Source: Pseudomonadota bacterium (GTDB lineage Bacteria; Pseudomonadota; Alphaproteobacteria; Rhodobacterales; Rhodobacteraceae). Taken from it: a stretch of 64,000 nt of DNA. The position numbers and the translations under genes were made by a program. The stretch spans positions 50,705 to 114,704 of the forward strand of contig JAJZVD010000003.1 in the NCBI GenBank assembly GCA_021845805.1, in the 5' to 3' direction. How positions within the stretch are numbered: the stretch's first letter is position 1; each line of letters starts with the position of its first letter. Shown here one piece after another: positions 58,324-64,000 of this stretch. Below the pieces are notes generated by a model, which saw only the letters and a program-made list of their open reading frames with translations, was not told where the DNA came from and ran no database searches.

Positions 58324-59382
58324 TCAAGGGCCGCGGAGGGTGCGGGGCGCATCGCCCGCCGGGCTGCGGCGGGCCTGCAGGGCCGGACGCTCGACCAGAT
58401 GCCAGGACAGCACGGCGAAGACCAGCGTCGCGGGCAGCGCCAGCGCCACGTTCAGGGCCGGGTCATGCGGCCCCAGCCACCAGACCACCAGCCCCTGCAC
58501 CGGGAAGGCGTAGATGTAGACGCCATAGGAATAGTCGCCCAGCCGGTTCAACGCCCGCCCCGCGGCGCAGGGGGCGTAGCCTGCCCAGAGCGTGGCATAG
58601 CCAAGCGCGAGGATCAGCGCGGGAAAGCCCGCAGGCCCCCCCGCCGCCGCAACCGCCAGCCCGGCAAGCCCCAGCGCCAGCGGCCCTGACAGAACGATCC
58701 GCGCCCGCAGGTGCCAGGCCAGCACACCCAGCACGAAGGGCAGCGACAGATCCTGTAGCCGCGCCAGCTTCTCCGGCAGGGCGGGCCCCGCCGCCGCGGC
58801 CGCAAGCCAGGCCAGCGCATAGGCCGCCAGCATCGCCCGCGCCGCCCAACCCCGCCCGCGCGGCACAAGCGCGGCCAGCGCCAGCGCGGCATAACAGACG
58901 ATCTCGTAGGCCAGCGTCCAGATCGAGCCCGCGACCTTGGGATAGGGATTGTCCGGAAAGACGCCGGGAAGGGTGTAAAGCGGATGAAGGGGCAGCAGGC
59001 CGCGGACAAGGAAGGCCGCCGTGCCCGGTGCCGCCAGATAGGCCTGCAGCGTCAGGCTGGTGACCAGCGGGCCCAGCACGAAGGTCACCAGCAGCAGCGA
59101 CACGGCCAGCCCCGGCAGGATCCGCCGCGCGCGGGCCAGCACGAAGCCGCCGACACCGCGCCGCTCGAGACTGCCGGCCACGAAGAACCCCGATGCGACG
59201 AAGAAGACATAGACCGCCAGCGTGCCAAGCGAATGGCCCGTCCACCGCTCCAGCGGTTCGGGCACGCCGCGGCCCTGGGTCAGGGGCACGGCATGCGACA
59301 CCAGCACCGCCACCGCCGCCGCCAGACGGATCAGGGTGAAGTTGTTGTCGCGCCCCTGCGCAACCTCGCTGAGACGGCGCAT
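58324..59382 (-). CDS. Acyltransferase 3 family (OafA/YrhL-like) membrane protein
   Basis: NNFTLIRLAAAVAVLVSHAVPL; VFFVASGFFVAGSLERRG; LGDYSYGVYIYAFPVQ. Confidence 0.92.
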   Translation of the reverse strand: MRRLSEVAQGRDNNFTLIRLAAAVAVLVSHAVPLTQGRGVPEPLERWTGHSLGTLAVYVFFVASGFFVAGSLERRGVGGFVLARARRILPGLAVSLLLVTFVLGPLVTSLTLQAYLAAPGTAAFLVRGLLPLHPLYTLPGVFPDNPYPKVAGSIWTLAYEIVCYAALALAALVPRGRGWAARAMLAAYALAWLAAAAAGPALPEKLARLQDLSLPFVLGVLAWHLRARIVLSGPLALGLAGLAVAAAGGPAGFPALILALGYATLWAGYAPCAAGRALNRLGDYSYGVYIYAFPVQGLVVWWLGPHDPALNVALALPATLVFAVLSWHLVERPALQARRSPAGDAPRTLRGP

Positions 59383-59425
59383 CCTGCCCTCCGCTGACCG
59401 GCACGGACAGGCTGCCGCTATGCGG

Positions 59426-59440
59426 TTAACGGCGGCTTAA
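59426..59440. promoter_or_regulatory. Perfect CtrA-type box TTAA-N7-TTAA
   Basis: TTAACGGCGGCTTAA, 44-58 nt upstream of acyltransferase ATG (59382) in a very high-GC context. Confidence 0.5.
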
Positions 59441-59458
59441 TGCGGCGGCTGAACGGGG

Positions 59459-60895
59459 TCACGCCCCGTGATGGATCACGGTGCGCTGGGCCAGGTAGGC
59501 GCGCAACTCGCGCATTGCCAGAACCGACAGCGCGAAGAGCACCGCGACCGCGCCCAGCAGCACCGCACCCAGGGCATCCGTGCGGCCGTGGTGCAGCGCC
59601 TGAAGCAGCGCCACGGCGAAGGTGGCCGCCGTCAGCAGAAGCGGCGGCACGAGCGGGCGCAGCGGCAGGCCCAGCCTGCGCTGTGCAAGCCAGAGCGCCA
59701 CGGCAAAGCCGCCCAGCTCGCCCAGGATGCCAAGCTGCACCACCGCCTCCATCCCCCAGCCGCGCGCCGCCGCCACCCAGGCCAGCGGCAGAAGCGCGAT
59801 GCGGATCAGGTTCGACACCAGCGCATTGCCGGTCTGCGCCCGCGCCAGCGACACCGTGGTGCTGCCCCCCTTCAGCACCCGCAACCCCTGCAGGATCGCA
59901 AGCCAGCCGAGAAGCGGCACCAGATCGGCGTATTTCGGGCCCAGCACCAGATGCACGAAGGGCGGCCCCAGGAGCGGCACCGCAACCACCATCAGCCCGC
60001 CGAACAGGAAATGCAGTTGCACCGTGGCGGCCGCCAGCGGGGCAAAGCGCGGCGTGTCGATCGCCGCCGAAAGCTGCGGCAGGAAGAAGTTCGTCGCGGT
60101 GTTGCCCAGCATCAGCGTGGGGGTCAGCGTCAGGGTGAACCCCATCGAGAACAGCGCCAGCGCCGTCATCCCCAACTCGCGCCCCACGATCAGCTTTTCC
60201 CCGTTGAAGACGGCGAACAGCACCAGCCCGTCCAGCATCAGCGGCCAGCCGAAGCGCAGGCTTTCCAGCATCACCACGCGGTCAAGGCGCAGGCGGAACG
60301 GCCGGCTGGCCAGAAGATGCGTGCCCCCCAGCGCCGCCGCAACCTGGATCAGGATCGCGAACAGCAGCACCCGCCAGTCTTCCGTCAGCACCGCCAGCGG
60401 CCAGACGCAGGCCAGCGACAGCGCCACCGGCAGCACATTGCTGATGATCCCGGGCAGGAATTCCATCCGCCGCGCCCGCCGTGTCATGTCTAGGTGCTGA
60501 AAGCCGTTCATCAGCGGCACCAGCGCCAGCAGGCGATAGGCCCAGGCCACCTCGGGCACGCCCAGAAAGGCCGCGATCGGCCCCGCCATCAGCAGCAGAA
60601 CCCCGGCATTGATGACCGCCCTCAGCGCCTGCACCCCCTGCAACGCCGCCTGCAGCCGGGCGTCATCGCCATCCTTGCGCAGGATCAGTTGCTGCTGCAC
60701 CCCCAGCGCCGACATCATCTCGACCACCGACATCGTCAGCAGGAAGGTCGAGGCGATGCCGTAATCCGGCACCGAGATCATCCGCGCCACCAGAAGGTTG
60801 CGCGCAAAGAGCAGCAGATACCCCGACAGGTTCCCCGACAAGAGCAGCAGCGCGGGCCGCGCGAGCCCGCCGCGCGGGGCGGCCGGTTCGCTCAT
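59459..60895 (-). CDS. Polysaccharide flippase (Wzx/MATE-like oligosaccharide exporter)
   Basis: LSGNLSGYLLLFARNLLVARMISVPDYGIASTFLLTMSVVEMMSALGVQQQLI; 12-14 TM; start trimmed to MSEPAAP (CAT 60893-60895). Confidence 0.88.
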   Translation of the reverse strand: MSEPAAPRGGLARPALLLLSGNLSGYLLLFARNLLVARMISVPDYGIASTFLLTMSVVEMMSALGVQQQLILRKDGDDARLQAALQGVQALRAVINAGVLLLMAGPIAAFLGVPEVAWAYRLLALVPLMNGFQHLDMTRRARRMEFLPGIISNVLPVALSLACVWPLAVLTEDWRVLLFAILIQVAAALGGTHLLASRPFRLRLDRVVMLESLRFGWPLMLDGLVLFAVFNGEKLIVGRELGMTALALFSMGFTLTLTPTLMLGNTATNFFLPQLSAAIDTPRFAPLAAATVQLHFLFGGLMVVAVPLLGPPFVHLVLGPKYADLVPLLGWLAILQGLRVLKGGSTTVSLARAQTGNALVSNLIRIALLPLAWVAAARGWGMEAVVQLGILGELGGFAVALWLAQRRLGLPLRPLVPPLLLTAATFAVALLQALHHGRTDALGAVLLGAVAVLFALSVLAMRELRAYLAQRTVIHHGA

Positions 60896-61080
60896 CCGGG
60901 CACCCGGCCTGTCGGACGGGGCAGCGTGTGGGCGCCGAGCCGGGCCACAAGGCCCGCGCGGCCCGGGGCGATCCGCACCGCGGGGGCGGATGGCCGGGTG
61001 GCGTCCTGCGCGGCGCGGGCGCACAGGGCGGCATTGCAGGGGATCCGGCACCGGGCGGGGCGGCCCGCGTCGGGTGTCAT
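60892..61080 (-). CDS. Possible short ORF (62 aa) with ATGA coupling to flippase
   Basis: ATG 61080, TGA overlapping flippase ATG; MTPDAGRPARCRIPCNAALCARAAQDATRPSAPAVRIAPGRAGLVARLGAHTLPRPTGRVPG; composition is what random high-GC frames also give. Confidence 0.2.
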   Translation of the reverse strand: MTPDAGRPARCRIPCNAALCARAAQDATRPSAPAVRIAPGRAGLVARLGAHTLPRPTGRVPG

Positions 61081-61230
61081 GCGCGATGGTCTCCGGTCTC
61101 GGCCCTCTGACGGGGCCCTGGGGAACTGCCTCTGGGCCAAGGTTACGGCAGGCCGGGGGGCCAACCAAGCGGCGGCGGCGGGCGGAGGCGGTTTTGCGCG
61201 GCGGGGCCCGGCGAGTGTGTCCGCGGCGCC

Positions 61231-63738
61231 TCAGTCGGCTGGGGCCGGGGCGGGGGCCGGGGACGCGGGCGGTGTCGCGGCCGGGGTCAGGGCGGCGCGG
61301 CGGGCGTCAAGGTCGGCCGCCCAGGCCGGGGCGGGGGCGGTTGCGTTGGCAGCCAGCAGGGCCGCGGCGCGGTCATAGGCGGCACGGGCAGTGTCGCGCC
61401 GGCCCTCGGCCTCGGCGGCGCGGCCCAGATGGTATTGCACCGCCGCATCCTGCGGCAGCCCGGCGGCGGCGGGCGTCAGGGCGGCCAGCGCAGCCGCGGC
61501 ATCCCCCTGGCGGAAGGCGATCCAGCCGGTGGTGTCCTGGATGGCGGGGCCGGGCAGGCCCTGCAGGCGGCGGGCGATGAGGGCGGCGCGCGCAAGGCTT
61601 GCGTCATCGCTGCGGGCGCTGGCCAGCAGGCTTGCAAGATTGTTGGCGATCACCGGATCGTCGCCCATCCGGGCATAGAGCGTCTCGTAGGCGGCGATGG
61701 CGCCCTCGGTGTCGCCCGCGGCCTCGCGCGCGCCGGCCTCGGCCCAGAGCAGCGTGGGGTCTTGCGGCAGGGCGGCGCGGGCGCGGGCCAGCACCGCGGC
61801 AGCGGCGGCCGGGCCCTGCGCCCCGGCGGTGATCCGGTAAAGCGCGATCCAGGCCTCGGGCGCGGCGGGGGTCCGGGCGAGAAAGGCGTCCAGCAGCGCC
61901 CGGGCTTCGGGCGCGCGGCCAAGGGCGGCCAGCACCGCGGCATGGGTCGCGGCCACGCCCGGATCATCAGGGGCGGCGGCCGACAACGCCTCGACCCGGG
62001 CGCGCGCCGCCGCCAGGTCGCCCGCCGCCACGTCGGCCTGCACCAGCGCGATGCCCGCCGCCGCAGCCCCCGGCCCCCGGCCCGTCGCGATGGTGTCAAG
62101 CAGGCGCTTCAGGTCGGCCCCGCGATCCTGCGCGGCCAGCGCCTGCGCGCGCAGACTGTCGGCCGCGGCCTGCGCCGCGGGCGTGGCCAGCGCGGCCAGC
62201 CGGTCGGCATCGGCCGTTGCTGCGGCCGGATCGCCCTGCGCCAGCGCCGCCGCACCGCGCAGCGCCAACAGCGCCAGGTCGTCGGGCGTCACCGCCAGCC
62301 CCGCGCTCAGCGCCTGCGCGGCCGCCTGCGGTCGCCCCGCCGCGATCAGGAAGCGGGCGTAGCGCGCCGCAGCCTCGGGTGCCTGCCCCGCAGCCTCGGC
62401 CGCCCGCGCCAGCATCTCGCCCTCAAGCTCGGGCGCACCCGCCCGCGCATAGGCCCGCGCCATCGCCGTCATCAGCCCCGCATCGTCGGGGTACTGCCCC
62501 AACGCCGCCCGCAGCAGCACCAGCGCCGCATCGGTCTGGTCTGCATCGGTCAGCCAGCCCGCCTTCAGCACCACCGCGTCAAGCCGCCAGGGGTCGGCCG
62601 CCAGCACCGCATCGACCAGCGCCTGCGCCCCCGCCCGGTCGCCCCGGGCGTCCAGCATCCGCGCCAGCGCCACCTGCCCCGCCTCGGTCGCGGGGCCGGG
62701 GGGCGCATCCTTCAGGATCGCCTGCAACTCGGCCACCGCCCCGGCCCGGTCGCCCGCGTCGAAACGAAAGCCCGCCTGCAGCAGCCGGAACGGCATCTTG
62801 TCCACGGGGGCTGGCGCGGCCAGGATCGCCGCCACCTCGGCCGCGGCCGCATCGCGCCCGCGCACCGCCGCCAGAAAGTCGATCAGCGCCAGCCGCGGCG
62901 CGGGGTCTGTCGCGGCCGGGTCGATCCGGCTGCGCAGGAAGGCCTCGGCCGCGTCGGGGTCGTGGCGCGCAAGCTCCCAGCGCACCAGCGTCTGCGGCAG
63001 GCTCGCATCCTGGGGAAACCGCGCGATCATCGCCCGCAGTTCGGCCGCAATCGCCGCCGCGTCGCCCCGATGCAGCAGCACCGCCAGCCGCGCCTGCGCC
63101 AGGTCGCGGTCGGCGGGGGTCAGCGCAAGCCCCGCATCCGCCGCCGCCAGCGCCCCGTCCCAGTCCTGCGCCCGAAGCCGGTCGTCGATCACCACCCGGC
63201 GGGCGGGCAGGGCGCCCGGATCGGTCGCGAGGATTGCCGCGGCCTGCGCCGCCGCCGCAGCCGCCGCCTTCGGGTCGACCGCGTTCAGCGCATCACGATA
63301 GGCCAGCGCCACCTGCACCGCCCGCGCCCCGGGGTCGTCCGGCGCCACAGCCAGCGCCCCGTCAGCTTGCGCGCGCGCGCCAGGCAGGTCGCCGCGCGCC
63401 AGCGACAGCTCGGCCAGCGCCCTCAGGCCCGCAAGATCCTGCGGATACTGGTCCACCAGCAGGCGGTACTGCGCATAGGCCTCGGGCAGGTTGCCCTGGC
63501 GGCGCAGCAGATCGGCATAGGCCAGCCGCGCGTCGTGATGGGTCGCATCGCTGCGGAAGACCGCCCGGAACTCCAGCATCGCGCGGGCCACGTCGCCCTT
63601 CTGCAGCAGCGCCACCCCCGCCTGGTAATGCCGCGCCGCCCGCTCCTTGGCCGACGAACAGGCAGACAGCGCCAGAACGGCGGCCAGAAGAAGCACGGCA
63701 AGAGGGCGAAGGGTGGTGGTGGGGCGGAGGGTGGGCAT
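61231..63738 (-). CDS. Large TPR-repeat lipoprotein, PrsT-like (EPS/PEP-CTERM-system associated)
   Basis: Lipobox LALSACSS; RAARHYQAGVALLQKGDVARAMLEFRAVFRSDATHHDARLAYADLLRRQGNLPEAYAQYRLLVDQYPQD; many TPR units. Confidence 0.85.
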   Translation of the reverse strand: MPTLRPTTTLRPLAVLLLAAVLALSACSSAKERAARHYQAGVALLQKGDVARAMLEFRAVFRSDATHHDARLAYADLLRRQGNLPEAYAQYRLLVDQYPQDLAGLRALAELSLARGDLPGARAQADGALAVAPDDPGARAVQVALAYRDALNAVDPKAAAAAAAQAAAILATDPGALPARRVVIDDRLRAQDWDGALAAADAGLALTPADRDLAQARLAVLLHRGDAAAIAAELRAMIARFPQDASLPQTLVRWELARHDPDAAEAFLRSRIDPAATDPAPRLALIDFLAAVRGRDAAAAEVAAILAAPAPVDKMPFRLLQAGFRFDAGDRAGAVAELQAILKDAPPGPATEAGQVALARMLDARGDRAGAQALVDAVLAADPWRLDAVVLKAGWLTDADQTDAALVLLRAALGQYPDDAGLMTAMARAYARAGAPELEGEMLARAAEAAGQAPEAAARYARFLIAAGRPQAAAQALSAGLAVTPDDLALLALRGAAALAQGDPAAATADADRLAALATPAAQAAADSLRAQALAAQDRGADLKRLLDTIATGRGPGAAAAGIALVQADVAAGDLAAARARVEALSAAAPDDPGVAATHAAVLAALGRAPEARALLDAFLARTPAAPEAWIALYRITAGAQGPAAAAAVLARARAALPQDPTLLWAEAGAREAAGDTEGAIAAYETLYARMGDDPVIANNLASLLASARSDDASLARAALIARRLQGLPGPAIQDTTGWIAFRQGDAAAALAALTPAAAGLPQDAAVQYHLGRAAEAEGRRDTARAAYDRAAALLAANATAPAPAWAADLDARRAALTPAATPPASPAPAPAPAD

Positions 63739-63873
63739 GGTCCTGCCTGCGGTCACGCGGGATGCGGGGGGCCCGCGGGGGGCGGGGCCGCCGTGCCGCA
63801 TCCTAGGTCCTGCGCCGCGCGGGCGCCACCGTCTTGGGGTGTTCGGTGTCTTTTGGCCGGGATGTTGTTTGGC

Positions 63874-64000
63874 TTACGCGCCTTTTGCGGCGAGGACGAC
63901 GGCGAGGGTTCGGGCGATGATGCGGAGGTCTTCGGTCAGGCTGAGGCTGCGGGCATAGTCGGCGTCATAGGCGGCGCGGTCTTCGAAGGAGGAGGTGTGG
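63874..64000 (-). CDS. C-terminal fragment of probable sugar transferase (undecaprenyl-phosphate glycosyl phosphotransferase)
   Basis: ...HTSSFEDRAAYDADYARSLSLTEDLRIIARTLAVVLAAKGA*; truncated by window edge; resembles bacterial sugar transferase C-termini. Confidence 0.55.
   Translation of the reverse strand, partial: HTSSFEDRAAYDADYARSLSLTEDLRIIARTLAVVLAAKGA

Overview
This is a high-GC alphaproteobacterial chromosomal window, Rhodobacteraceae-like by gene content and order. No tool or database search was run. Calls rest on reading the translations, motifs, gene order and nucleotide patterns. I see about 52 coding genes and one tRNA-Leu(CAG). I see no rRNA, IS element, CRISPR array or clear prophage. 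Core and metabolic blocks are: rnhB-ccrM; mutY-alkB-cls; DUF721/DsbA/CoA-transferase; lpxK-waaA; a DEAD-box helicase followed by nspC and carboxynorspermidine synthase; a DUF1800-DUF1501 pair; gltD-(secreted unknown)-gltB; mtgA; queG; ilvE diverging from petP-petR; HDAC-xseB-ispA-dxs; and acetyl-CoA acetyltransferase/maiA. From about 42.6 kb to the right edge, surface-polysaccharide genes are interleaved with metabolic genes. They include a VPxPx-CTERM protein, two glycosyltransferases, an O-antigen-ligase-like protein, two beta-helix-type proteins, an acyltransferase, a flippase, a PrsT-like TPR lipoprotein and the C-terminus of a sugar transferase. This suggests that an exosortase-linked EPS locus continues beyond the window. 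The main non-coding signals are: two GANTC sites in the ccrM leader; a perfect TTAA-N7-TTAA CtrA-type box at 59.4 kb; a 10-bp inverted repeat enclosing a hairpin upstream of gltD; a three-hairpin leader of the DEAD-box helicase; a possible uORF in front of the isoprenoid operon; and a dispersed intergenic repeat lying just upstream of two start codons. No wholly new system is proven. The best candidates for undescribed biology are the gltD upstream element, the helicase leader and repeat tail, and the beta-helix/EPS proteins.
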